A DNA stretch of 36,198 bases from positions 1 through 36,198 of IMG/VR virus record IMGVR_UViG_3300017991_000238. One strand, written 5' to 3'. A program made the translations under genes and the position numbers. Source of the DNA: a virus. A model generated the notes under the pieces. That model was given only the letters and a program-made list of their open reading frames with translations. It was not told the DNA's origin and ran no database searches. Shown one piece after another: positions 23,769 through 29,826 of this stretch. The stretch's first letter is position 1. Each line of letters begins with the position of its first letter.

Positions 23769-24465
23769 GCAAACACCTCTTTGCTAGGTTACATCCCCAA
23801 TCGAACACCCATTGCCTGTACCAGCCCAGGCCGTCATTCCAGCGCTCGGGGTGGATGTTGTAATATGTATCGATCATCACACCTGGACCGTCTCCGTCCG
23901 GCCAGTCTTTGAGGTTGTAGTCCGGGTTTTCTCTCCCGGTATCTGTGATATACTCTCCGCCTACCTTCTCCGCTTGCCCTACCAATCCAAACTGCTCAGG
24001 ATCAAAGTAGTCAAAGAACTCCCGGTTGTCATGTTTGGTCAGCGGGTTCCCATGAGCAGCGCATGTCTTGACCGGTACCCAGGCTCTCAAAATCTCAAGC
24101 TCGCTGTTAAAAATAGCGTGTGCCAACCCTATGTCACCCCTTGCCTTGTCCATTACTTCGTAGTGGTAGGCAACCTCGTGGCCCCAAAAATGGATATTTT
24201 CGATGATATGCTGGTTAAAGGTGGTTTTCCGGAAGTAATAGGTACTGTGGACACCCATAGCTGCTTCGAGATAGGCCATTCTGAGGGCATTTTGAGGCCT
24301 GCGGTCTACATCGTGGCGGAGGACAACAAAAGAGGGCATCGAAAGAAGCGCTGTAGCTGATCTTCGTAATTTGAAATATTCTTCCACCATAATAATTACA
24401 TATCTAGCTTCCATCAGCGATTCTATCAGCTCTTGATAAGCCGCAAGGGTGAAATCCTTTGCCAT
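23749..24465 (-). CDS. NodB-like polysaccharide deacetylase family protein
   Basis: 238 residues from MAKDFTLAAY at 24465, chosen because GAGAGGTGC precedes it; an 11-residue extension is possible but lies inside the previous gene. The metal-binding motif LRHDVDRRP (Asp/His at 51-54) and GHEVAYHYE (95-103) match polysaccharide deacetylase-type enzymes of the variant found in surface-polysaccharide clusters. The usual second catalytic motifs are not obvious, so its activity may be atypical. It overlaps the GT2 gene end and the radical SAM gene start, so the three are probably translated as one unit. Confidence 0.7.
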   Translation of the reverse strand: MAKDFTLAAYQELIESLMEARYVIIMVEEYFKLRRSATALLSMPSFVVLRHDVDRRPQNALRMAYLEAAMGVHSTYYFRKTTFNQHIIENIHFWGHEVAYHYEVMDKARGDIGLAHAIFNSELEILRAWVPVKTCAAHGNPLTKHDNREFFDYFDPEQFGLVGQAEKVGGEYITDTGRENPDYNLKDWPDGDGPGVMIDTYYNIHPERWNDGLGWYRQWVFDWGCNLAKRCLRARFAH

Positions 24466-25142
24466 GCACCTCTCCCGAGTATGCCCAAAATGGGCCAAAT
24501 CACCTTGTATATCTTAATCCCCGACTGCTCACCATTGCCGTACACAGGCGCTGTCTGTACGTTCGTGATCCTGGCTCCTACTTGTGAGAGTTTGATGAGC
24601 ATGTCATTGGGCATTCCATAGCGGGGGTAGATTTTGTCGAGCGAAAGTTTTTCAAGTATAGATCGATTAATTGCCGTATATCCCGATTGAGAATCTTGTA
24701 TGGCATAGCCGGTAAGAAAAGAAGTAAAAGCAGAAAGAATGACACCACCAAAATACCTAATCGCAGGCATAATAAACCTATTCCCCTTAGCATAATCAGT
24801 CTCCCCTAATGCTACCGGCTCCACGATCCGGTAAAGATCCTGTGGGTTCATCTGACCGTCCCCGGCCATGACTGCGATAATGTCAGCCTTATAGTCGAGG
24901 GCCGCTTGATAGCCTGAGACAATAGCGGCCCCCACGCCTCTGTTCTCGCAATGAATAATTGTTTTAATCCTTGGATCATCCTTTTCGGCAAGGGCCACAC
25001 GATCCTCGGTATCATCGGTAGAAGCATCATCAACCACGATAATATGATCAACAAAAGCAGGGATAGTGCGAAGAGTCCCATAGATTAATCGCTCCTCGTT
25101 GTAGGCTGGTACGACAACAGCAATATGCTTGCCCATTATCAT
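24426..25142 (-). CDS. GT2 family glycosyltransferase, DPM1/GtrB-like
   Basis: 238 residues. Motifs: VVPAYNEERLI (10-20), IIVVDDASTDDT (34-45), the donor-binding AVMAGDGQMNP (90-100) and IQDSQSGYTAINRSIL (148-163). These match the dolichol-phosphate mannose synthase or bactoprenol glucosyltransferase branch, which loads a sugar onto a polyprenyl phosphate on the cytoplasmic face. A hydrophobic patch (FGGVILSAFTSFLTGYAI) may contact the membrane. It lacks the two clear C-terminal helices of GtrB. It is the first gene after a repeat-rich gap and so probably the first of this transcript. The GT-C at 10556 could use its lipid-linked product. Confidence 0.8.
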   Translation of the reverse strand: MIMGKHIAVVVPAYNEERLIYGTLRTIPAFVDHIIVVDDASTDDTEDRVALAEKDDPRIKTIIHCENRGVGAAIVSGYQAALDYKADIIAVMAGDGQMNPQDLYRIVEPVALGETDYAKGNRFIMPAIRYFGGVILSAFTSFLTGYAIQDSQSGYTAINRSILEKLSLDKIYPRYGMPNDMLIKLSQVGARITNVQTAPVYGNGEQSGIKIYKVIWPILGILGRGAWQRISPLRLIKS

Positions 25143-25254
25143 TGTAAGTCATTGTAATTCCTTGTTTTCATATTATCAAATGCGCTTCAGAGAGCGGTTT
25201 TCAGAGAGCGTTGACAGAGAGCGGTTTTCATAAACCGATAAAAAGCAACTTTTT
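25143..25254 (-). promoter_or_regulatory. Repeat-bearing gap, probable control region for the leftward late operon
   Basis: This gap separates the small early genes from the glycosyltransferase-to-tail block. It holds three direct repeats of CAGAGAGCG, two extended to CAGAGAGCGGTTTT (25188-25201 and 25215-25228) and one variant (25202-25210). It also has a hairpin CGGTTT/AAACCG (25222-25237). On the minus strand a -10-like GATAATAT lies just downstream of the repeats but no good -35 is seen, as expected for an activator-dependent promoter. Function inferred. Confidence 0.45.
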
Positions 25255-25482
25255 TCATGGCATGTATTTTTTTTCAAAAAACAATTTTAAGCTGGTTGCC
25301 CAAGCACAGCATTTCTTCACTTGGCCTTTCCCAATCTGCATTTTAAACAATACGCCCTCCTCTTTTAATTCTTTCCCGAACCTCTGCCGTATCTGCTCAG
25401 GCGTAAACACCCTCTCACCGTTATGATCTATAATCGCCCGACTCATACCCTCATAGCCTATGCAGAGAAAGTCGTCAGACAT
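25255..25482 (-). CDS. Small hypothetical protein (75 aa)
   Basis: Starts with an ATG that overlaps the stop of the preceding gene by eight bases (ATGTCTGA); GGAGCGG precedes it. It reads MSDDFLCIGYEGMSRAIIDH, then GERVFTPEQIRQRFGKELKEEG, a short helix-rich stretch, and a Lys-rich end. No family recognised. It is the last gene before the repeat-bearing gap. Confidence 0.55.
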   Translation of the reverse strand: MSDDFLCIGYEGMSRAIIDHNGERVFTPEQIRQRFGKELKEEGVLFKMQIGKGQVKKCCAWATSLKLFFEKKYMP

Positions 25483-25690
25483 TCATCCGCTCCAGGTCCT
25501 TGACAAATTTCTGTAAATCCTCATTCGTCAGCTGATTAAGATACTTGTCTTTTGCCTCATAAACCCTCAGCGCGTCCTCCCAAATATCCCGTGCGAGTAT
25601 GTTCTTCAATTCATAAGCACGTTTAATCAGCTTATTCTTGGTGTTGATGTCGTTGAGCCATGCTCTGTCAAATAGCGCATGTTCTGTCAT
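25475..25690 (-). CDS. Small hypothetical helical protein (71 aa)
   Basis: Start set at the ATG at 25690 (MTEHALFDRAWLNDINTK), with GAAGGAGTGAGT before it. A 22-residue longer frame would overlap the replication gene and has no ribosome site. The product is helical and charged (KNKLIKRAYELKNILARDIWEDAL, described in parts). No family recognised. It lies two bases from the replication gene and overlaps the next gene by eight, so it is likely part of the replication operon. Confidence 0.55.
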   Translation of the reverse strand: MTEHALFDRAWLNDINTKNKLIKRAYELKNILARDIWEDALRVYEAKDKYLNQLTNEDLQKFVKDLERMNV

Positions 25691-25692
25691 AC

Positions 25693-26421
25693 TCACTCCT
25701 TCTCCAAATAACACCCGGCACATAGGCCGCCCATGTACTTCTGCTCTTTCCCGCATTTCTCACATAGGCCGCTGTCCTTCGGGCTTATGTCCTCATCCTC
25801 CCAGCCCTTGGCATTTAGCCATGTCGCTGGATACGGGATAAATTGTTTATCATCCCATTGCCCGGATTTTATGGCCTGCTTTATCTTGGCTAACATAGTT
25901 GCTAAAAGCTGCTCGTCCGGCTTAATCCGCATAAAGATTTTTTCTGCTTGGCCTTTGGATTTCTTTCGAGGGTAGATTGACCAGAATTTTTCAAATGCGC
26001 TATATATTTCTTTTGATAGTTTCTTTCTTTCTTTTGTGTCCGCCCCATCGGGTAACTTTTTGATACCCCGTTGGGTAACTTTGGGGCCTGATGGGGTAAC
26101 TTTTTTGCGAGTTACCCCGTTAGGTAACTCCTGCCAGCCTTGCCAGTCCTTGTTTATAGCAATTTGGTTACCTGATCGGGTAACTACGTTTCTATGATTT
26201 AATTCCCTTAACGTCCTGCTCACGTGCGCCTTATGTATTTGAGTTAATTCCACAATTTGACTTATTGCGATGTAATCCGCTTTTTTTTGAAAACCATACG
26301 TTTTACGGATAATCGCATCTATCACTCTCCGCTGATATGCGCTAAAATTCGTCCGGGCAAATGCTTCAAGTAATTCATTCGCAATTTTCGTATACCCATT
26401 TTCAAGTTGTGGACTTGCCAT
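25693..26421 (-). CDS. Phage replication protein O-like initiator
   Basis: 242 residues from the ATG at 26421 with AGGAGACAC upstream. Residues 1-85 are a winged helix of the phage replication O family: SPQLENGYTKIANELLEAF, AYQRRVIDAIIRKTYGF, ISQIVELTQIHKAHVSRTLR. Residues ~140-210 are the common C-terminal module (FEKFWSIYPRKKSKGQAEK, QFIPYPATWLNAKGWEDE). A zinc-ribbon-like CEKCG...CAGC ends the protein. The linker (80-130) is encoded by a cluster of DNA repeats that look like the origin, as in lambda O. No separate helicase or loader was seen, so host helicase is probably recruited (inference). It probably starts theta-type replication. Confidence 0.85.
   Translation of the reverse strand: MASPQLENGYTKIANELLEAFARTNFSAYQRRVIDAIIRKTYGFQKKADYIAISQIVELTQIHKAHVSRTLRELNHRNVVTRSGNQIAINKDWQGWQELPNGVTRKKVTPSGPKVTQRGIKKLPDGADTKERKKLSKEIYSAFEKFWSIYPRKKSKGQAEKIFMRIKPDEQLLATMLAKIKQAIKSGQWDDKQFIPYPATWLNAKGWEDEDISPKDSGLCEKCGKEQKYMGGLCAGCYLEKE
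26050..26185. repeat. Iteron cluster, probable replication origin
   Basis: Seven copies of (A)GGTAACT or its complement: 26050-26057, 26073-26080, 26094-26101, 26122-26129 and 26178-26185 in one orientation; 26110-26117 and 26166-26172 reversed. Two pairs form larger palindromes (AGTTACC, 6 nt, GGTAACT at 26110-26129). The copies fall in different reading frames of the overlapping gene (KLP, KVT, GVT), so the repeat is conserved as DNA, not as protein. Location inside an O-like initiator gene matches lambdoid origins. Confidence 0.75.
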
Positions 26422-26445
26422 GTGTCTCCTATCCAGACAATAAGG

Positions 26446-26501
26446 TTGCCGGCGGGGTACGGGGATAGGCCGCACCCCCGAGGTTTACCTCATGCCGGCA
26501 A
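26446..26501. repeat. Inverted repeat in the gap upstream of the replication gene
   Basis: TTGCCGGC (26446-26453) and GCCGGCAA (26494-26501) are perfect eight-base arms around a GC-rich 40-nt centre with further pairing (GGGG/CCCC and AGGT-TT-ACCT). It fills most of the 86-nt gap between the methyltransferase and replication genes. There is no T-run, so it is not an ordinary terminator. It may structure the mRNA leader of the initiator. Confidence 0.4.
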
Positions 26502-26507
26502 AACTAT

Positions 26508-27128
26508 TCATCCCTCCCTTTCTCCCTTAAATTCCAAAACCTCCTGGGCCAACCTCCTTACTGCTATCTCACAATACTTTTCCTCTATCTCTATCCCGAT
26601 GGCTTTACGGTTGAGCTGTTTAGCTGCTACAAGGGTAGTGCCACTGCCCATGAAGGGGTCGAGGATGGTTTCATCAATTTCCGAAAACCGACTTACTAGG
26701 CACTTCGCATATTCAATTGGTTTTGGAGATGGGTGATTTTTCTTGCTCAAATCTTTAATTGTAAATTGACAGAAATTTTGCCCCAATCTAACCTTACCAG
26801 CACAAACAGCAATAATGATGTTCATGTAACCCAAGGAACTCCTTGTCATGCCATTTCGATTCCATGCGTAAAATAAACCTCGATAATTTTCTCCAAAAGC
26901 GAGTATTAGATTTGCTGTGGCTATTCCGTCTATATTTGCAACAACGCCATGTTTTGCTTTTAAGGCGTGTTTCTCCCATCCGGTGATATACTTTCCATCC
27001 CATTCAGCATGGTTTTTCCCATACGGCGGATCTGTCAGCACCAAATGCACGGGCTCAAGCTGAGGCATTATCTCAAGACAATCCCCATGGTATATGGTGC
27101 AGTAGTTATCCTGGTAGTAGGGTTTCAT
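26508..27128 (-). CDS. DNA methyltransferase, DPPY type
   Basis: 206 residues from the ATG at 27128 (MKPYYQDNYC; AGGAAAGGG upstream). Catalytic motif IV TDPPYG comes first (about residues 32-37) and SAM motif I DPFMGSGTT near the C-terminus (about 157-165), the beta-class order. The middle contains YAWNRNGMTRSS and NHPSPKP. DPPY points to N6-adenine (or N4-cytosine) methylation. The target region is short, so the recognition site is probably short. It is an orphan enzyme: no restriction enzyme lies beside it. Probable roles are protection from host restriction or marking of the genome. Its first ten residues match those of the second methyltransferase. Confidence 0.85.
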   Translation of the reverse strand: MKPYYQDNYCTIYHGDCLEIMPQLEPVHLVLTDPPYGKNHAEWDGKYITGWEKHALKAKHGVVANIDGIATANLILAFGENYRGLFYAWNRNGMTRSSLGYMNIIIAVCAGKVRLGQNFCQFTIKDLSKKNHPSPKPIEYAKCLVSRFSEIDETILDPFMGSGTTLVAAKQLNRKAIGIEIEEKYCEIAVRRLAQEVLEFKGEREG

Positions 27129-27291
27129 CCCTTTCCTCTTCCCGCCACTGCCGCATAACCTCACCAACTCGACTCACGACTTCAAGCTCGATTTGATATA
27201 GTCTACTCACCCGATCATCGGGTTTCTTACGGCTCTCGGCGAGCTCAACCATACGGTCGACAATTTGCTCTATGTGTGGGTCAATAGTCAT
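27106..27291 (-). CDS. Small hypothetical protein (61 aa)
   Basis: It starts with ATGA overlapping the stop of the nuclease gene and overlaps the start of the methyltransferase gene by 23 bases. It is helical and charged (HIEQIVDRMVELAESRK, LYQIELEVVSRVGEVMRQW). No family recognised. It could be a small regulator or partner in the nuclease and methyltransferase set. Confidence 0.5.
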   Translation of the reverse strand: MTIDPHIEQIVDRMVELAESRKKPDDRVSRLYQIELEVVSRVGEVMRQWREEERDETLLPG

Positions 27292-27596
27292 AGCTCAATA
27301 GGTAAATCCAATGCTGCAATCACATGCTCAACACACCACGCTGTCAGTGCAATGCCTCCTGCCCTGGACACTTGATTGAGAAATTTGGCCTGCTCTTCGG
27401 TTGGACTTCGGCCAGGCCGTTTGACTTCAATGGCGAAAAACCGTCCCTTATAACAGCCGACAATATCGGCGACACCGTGTTTAGACATCATGCCTTGCCA
27501 GACCTTCCAATGGAATATCCCCAGGGCATCGAGCAAATCCCTAATTTGTTTGGTGATATCGGCCTCTTTAAGCGGTGCCTTCCCGCCTTTACTCAT
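27288..27596 (-). CDS. VRR-NUC domain nuclease
   Basis: 102 residues, almost entirely one VRR-NUC domain of the PD-(D/E)XK superfamily. It has an N-terminal helix (EADITKQIRDLLDALGIFHW), WQGMMSKHGVADIVGCYKG with the catalytic Asp, FFAIEVKRPG with the Glu-x-Lys pair, and EEQAKFLNQVSRAGGIALTA. Stand-alone VRR-NUC proteins are common in phages, where they are thought to cut branched DNA such as Holliday junctions; that role is family knowledge. GAGAGGAC precedes the start, which overlaps the coiled-coil mini-gene by eight bases. Confidence 0.85.
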   Translation of the reverse strand: MSKGGKAPLKEADITKQIRDLLDALGIFHWKVWQGMMSKHGVADIVGCYKGRFFAIEVKRPGRSPTEEQAKFLNQVSRAGGIALTAWCVEHVIAALDLPIEL

Positions 27597-27723
27597 TTAG
27601 TGTCCTCTCGATTAGCTTCATTACATGGCTTGGGGTTAGAGCCCTCCCTGAATAGACCGGTTTATCTCCGTCGTGTGCCGCCCATGTATGTATCACTTGC
27701 AAGGCAGTTTCCAGCTTTTCCAC
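27589..27723 (-). CDS. Small coiled-coil protein (44 aa)
   Basis: A GTG-started frame just downstream of the second methyltransferase gene. It reads VEKLETALQVIHTWAAHDGD, then KPVYSGRALTPSHVMKLIER, TLNE. The heptad LEKRVEKLETALQ continues upstream of the GTG, so the true start may be a rarer codon there. The stop overlaps the nuclease ATG by eight bases (ATGAGTAA), a typical coupling. A purine run, GGAAAAGCGG, precedes the GTG. Function unknown; perhaps a dimerising accessory protein. Confidence 0.5.
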   Translation of the reverse strand: MEKLETALQVIHTWAAHDGDKPVYSGRALTPSHVMKLIERTLNE

Positions 27724-27736
27724 CCGCTTTTCCAGC

Positions 27737-28975
27737 TTAGCTATCTGCTGGACTTGAATATGTAAAATCCAAAGTCCCTTCTCTTATTTCCCCTTCACTC
27801 ATCCGGTGATATTCACCCTTCAAGTCTATCCCTACCGCCTTCCTAAACATGCGCTTTGCCACTACCAGGACTGTTCCCCTGCCTGAAAACGGGTCAAGCA
27901 CGGTATCCCCTTGTTTTGTGCCTGCCTTGATGCAGGTCTCGACCAGCTTCTCCGGGAATGTTGCAAAGTGAGCTTTTGGAAACGGTTGAGTGGCGATAGT
28001 CCAAACGGAGCGAATGTTGCGACGTGGATAGGTAGCTGAGCCTTCTCTTATTCCAGAAATTTTATCCGTTGGATACCTTTTTTGGCCTTTTTCTCGGCCT
28101 TTCCGATGAAAAGAACCATGCGCACCGGGACCCGTATCCCATCCATCCGGCATTTTAATTGATCGAGCTTTTCTATTATCATTAGGGTATATAGATTCTT
28201 CCCTCACCGCATCCTGATCCCAGTAATACTTAGCTGACTTGGTAAGTAAGAAAATATACTCATGGCTTTTGGTGGGCCTATCTTTCACGCTCTCGGGCAT
28301 CGGGTTTGGCTTTGACCAGATGATGTCTGATCGGAGATACCAGCCATCCGCTTGCAGGGCAAAAGCCACCCGCCAGGGAATGCCGACGAGGTCTTTGGGT
28401 TTGAGGTTTGATAAATTTCGACACATTAAATGCCGTGTATTTTTTGATTGCCATGTCTTACTACCAGATAAAGTCGATGTTGCTCCATTACCACCTTGCA
28501 TGGTACTCCCCGCATAACTATCCCCCAAATTCAAAAAGCACGTCCCATCCTTCCGCAGCACTCGCCTTATCTCACGGAATATATCGGTAAGGTGTTTGAT
28601 GTAGAGTTCAGGTGTGGGTTCAAGACCAAGTGAGCCACGCCAAGCGTTGCAGTGGAGACAGAATTGTCCTGCCATATGCTTTTGGTGATTACCGTCAAAA
28701 CATCTTGATTCTTCCCCATAGAATCTATTTGTGGTCCTTGATTTTGCAGCTGTTATTTCTTCTCTCACGTCATGCTTCTCTTGCCATTCCCCCCACTCAT
28801 GTTCACATCCCCCTGGATGATCCCATATCTGAGGTTCAAGGCCGTAATCCCTTAACCCCCAGTAGGGCGGGGAGGTTACAACACACTGGACGGATTCAGC
28901 GGGTAGGAAGGGCAACACATTGAGAATATGACCCGCATATTGTGTGCAGTAGTTATCCTGGTAATAGGGTTTCAT
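27737..28975 (-). CDS. DNA methyltransferase, SPPY type (N4-cytosine-like)
   Basis: 412 residues from the ATG at 28975 with GGAGAGGG upstream. Motif IV TSPPYWGLRDYG lies near the N-terminus and SAM motif I DPFSGRGT near the C-terminus (beta order). SPPY is usual for N4-cytosine methylation. A Cys/His-rich segment sits between (GCEHEWGEW, and CFDGNHQKHMAGQFCLHC) and could bind zinc. Further marks are FLNLGDSYAG, LVGIPWRVAFALQADGWYLR and IIWSKPNPMPESVKDRPTKS. It is also an orphan enzyme. It shares the MKPYYQDNYCT start with the other methyltransferase. A nine-base-pair hairpin lies in its leader. Confidence 0.85.
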   Translation of the reverse strand: MKPYYQDNYCTQYAGHILNVLPFLPAESVQCVVTSPPYWGLRDYGLEPQIWDHPGGCEHEWGEWQEKHDVREEITAAKSRTTNRFYGEESRCFDGNHQKHMAGQFCLHCNAWRGSLGLEPTPELYIKHLTDIFREIRRVLRKDGTCFLNLGDSYAGSTMQGGNGATSTLSGSKTWQSKNTRHLMCRNLSNLKPKDLVGIPWRVAFALQADGWYLRSDIIWSKPNPMPESVKDRPTKSHEYIFLLTKSAKYYWDQDAVREESIYPNDNRKARSIKMPDGWDTGPGAHGSFHRKGREKGQKRYPTDKISGIREGSATYPRRNIRSVWTIATQPFPKAHFATFPEKLVETCIKAGTKQGDTVLDPFSGRGTVLVVAKRMFRKAVGIDLKGEYHRMSEGEIREGTLDFTYSSPADS

Positions 28976-28989
28976 CCCTCTCCTTAAAG

Positions 28990-29015
28990 ACTCACACACC
29001 TGCCCCTGTGTGAGT
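28990..29015 (-). repeat. Nine-base-pair hairpin in the methyltransferase leader
   Basis: ACTCACACA (28990-28998) and TGTGTGAGT (29007-29015) are perfect inverted repeats around CCTGCCCC, 15 bases before the methyltransferase start. With no following T-run it is unlikely to terminate. It could be an operator or an mRNA control element, perhaps for the methyltransferase itself (inference). Confidence 0.4.
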
Positions 29016-29062
29016 AAGTGGTTGGAATCATAACAAGTAAATATAATAAAACTTAATATTTC

Positions 29063-29272
29063 CTAACATGACTTGCCGAAAAATTTTTGATAGAGTCCTT
29101 GCCAAAAGAAGCAATCGTCTCGCTGCTCTTGCAAAACACGGTCTTTGAGTGCTTGCTCGGTAAAGCCCGAGACGGTCATCCCTTTACGGTCGGCAATCTC
29201 TTTGACAATTTCCATGAGCTGGGCGGATACGGAAATAGACGTGTTCTCCTTTTTCTTGAAGAAATTAGGCAT
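29063..29272 (-). CDS. Ribbon-helix-helix-type protein
   Basis: 69 residues. A beta strand followed by two helices (NTSISVSAQLMEIVKEIADR, KGMTVSGFTEQALKDRVL) fits an Arc/MetJ-type DNA-binding fold. GGAGGGGCC precedes the start, which overlaps the regulator gene's stop by eight bases (ATGCCTAA). Next to the switch regulator, it may be a second repressor or an antitoxin-like regulator. No toxin partner was seen. Confidence 0.65.
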   Translation of the reverse strand: MPNFFKKKENTSISVSAQLMEIVKEIADRKGMTVSGFTEQALKDRVLQEQRDDCFFWQGLYQKFFGKSC

Positions 29273-29531
29273 GGCCCCTCCTTAGAAAAAAATGTGTAAA
29301 CTTATTTAATAGTGTGGTATGAGGTGCGGATTTTGGGGTAAGATGGGGAAAGAGAATTTCATCGTGGGTTATCCGGCCTACAAGTGCTTTCTCAATCTCA
29401 AGTGCCAGTTCTGGTGATGCCCGGCGCTTTCCATTTTCGATGCGCCATATAGTAGACTGATTTTTCTTTGTTAGTGCGGCAAGCTCTTTGATGGTTAAGC
29501 CTGCCTGAAGGCGAGCTGTTTTCAAGTCCAT
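29265..29531 (-). CDS. Cro/C1-type (XRE) regulator, probable leftward switch gene
   Basis: 88 residues from the ATG at 29531 (MDLKTARLQAG). The helix-turn-helix is LTIKELAALTKKNQSTIWRIENGKR. There is another in-frame ATG at 29540, but that codon overlaps the likely -10 element, and promoter geometry places +1 at 29532-29531. No ribosome site is seen for either, so the message may be leaderless. The C-terminal tail (LFPHLTPKSAPHTTLLNKF) is not a typical peptidase domain, so it is a short repressor without self-cleavage. It probably binds the two identical-arm operators of this switch. Which of the two XRE proteins keeps lysogeny cannot be told. Confidence 0.8.
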   Translation of the reverse strand: MDLKTARLQAGLTIKELAALTKKNQSTIWRIENGKRRASPELALEIEKALVGRITHDEILFPHLTPKSAPHTTLLNKFTHFFLRRGHA

Positions 29532-29538
29532 GAACAGC

Positions 29539-29567
29539 ATATATCATAGGTGATATGTTTATGTCAA
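29539..29567 (-). promoter_or_regulatory. Leftward switch promoter with operator O1
   Basis: On the minus strand TTGACA (29567-29562) is followed 17 nt later by ATATAT (29544-29539). The spacer contains a perfect inverted repeat, ATATCA-CCTA-TGATAT (29541-29556 on the plus strand). A protein bound there would cover the promoter. The distance from TTGACA to the operator (five bases) is the same in the rightward promoter. Confidence 0.7.
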
Positions 29568-29590
29568 GACAAAATATAGCTTTTGCCTAA

Positions 29591-29788
29591 ATGGAATACC
29601 ACGTCTTAAAGCAATGGATAGCACAGAGTGATTATAGCCAAGCAGAACTTGCTCGAATATTGGGCTTACATCAATCCAATTTTTGCGCTATGGTCAATGG
29701 ATACAAGAATAGGAACATGACCATCAGACAGTTGGAAAAGGTTTGTGAACTAATCGGCTATAATCCACGTTTTCTGTGGCCTAAATAG
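29591..29788 (+). CDS. Small Cro/C1-type (XRE) regulator, rightward
   Basis: 65 residues. The helix-turn-helix is SQAELARILGLHQSNFCAMVNG, then IRQLEKVCELIGYNPRFLWPK. It reads opposite to the other XRE gene, from the same operator region. No ribosome site is present; a -10-like TATAGC (29575-29580) would start the message within a few bases of the ATG. Operator O1 is centred near -38 from that start, a position from which a bound regulator could activate it, as lambda CI does at PRM. A bidirectional terminator follows 3 nt after the stop. It is probably the functional opposite of the other regulator in the lysis/lysogeny decision (inference). Confidence 0.75.
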   Translation: MEYHVLKQWIAQSDYSQAELARILGLHQSNFCAMVNGYKNRNMTIRQLEKVCELIGYNPRFLWPK

Positions 29789-29790
29789 AA

Positions 29791-29825
29791 AAATTGCCTC
29801 CAAGGCATAAAAGAGGCAATTTTTT
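29791..29825 (+). terminator. Rho-independent terminator after the rightward regulator
   Basis: AAATTGCCTC (29791-29800) pairs with GAGGCAATTT (29813-29822), loop 12 nt, followed by T residues to 29825. The opposite strand also shows a stem followed by T residues, so it may work both ways. It isolates the regulator gene from the early promoter, whose TTGACA starts two bases later. Confidence 0.85.
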
Positions 29826-29826
29826 G

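Noticed and set aside
25211-25239. Plus-strand promoter starting with TTGACA at 25211
   Set aside because: No matching -10 at proper spacing and no plus-strand gene follows; the TTGACA lies inside the direct repeats.
26422-26475. 18-residue N-terminal extension of the replication protein from a GTG
   Set aside because: It lacks a ribosome site and the family begins at the SPQLENGY segment just after the ATG at 26421, which has AGGAGACAC.
29063-29272. Toxin-antitoxin pair including the ribbon-helix-helix protein
   Set aside because: The neighbouring gene is an XRE regulator, not a toxin-like protein, and no other toxin motif is nearby.
29540-29540. ATG at 29540 as start of the leftward XRE regulator
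   Set aside because: The codon lies within the probable -10 element; transcription would begin after it, so the ATG at 29531 is preferred. Not fully excluded.
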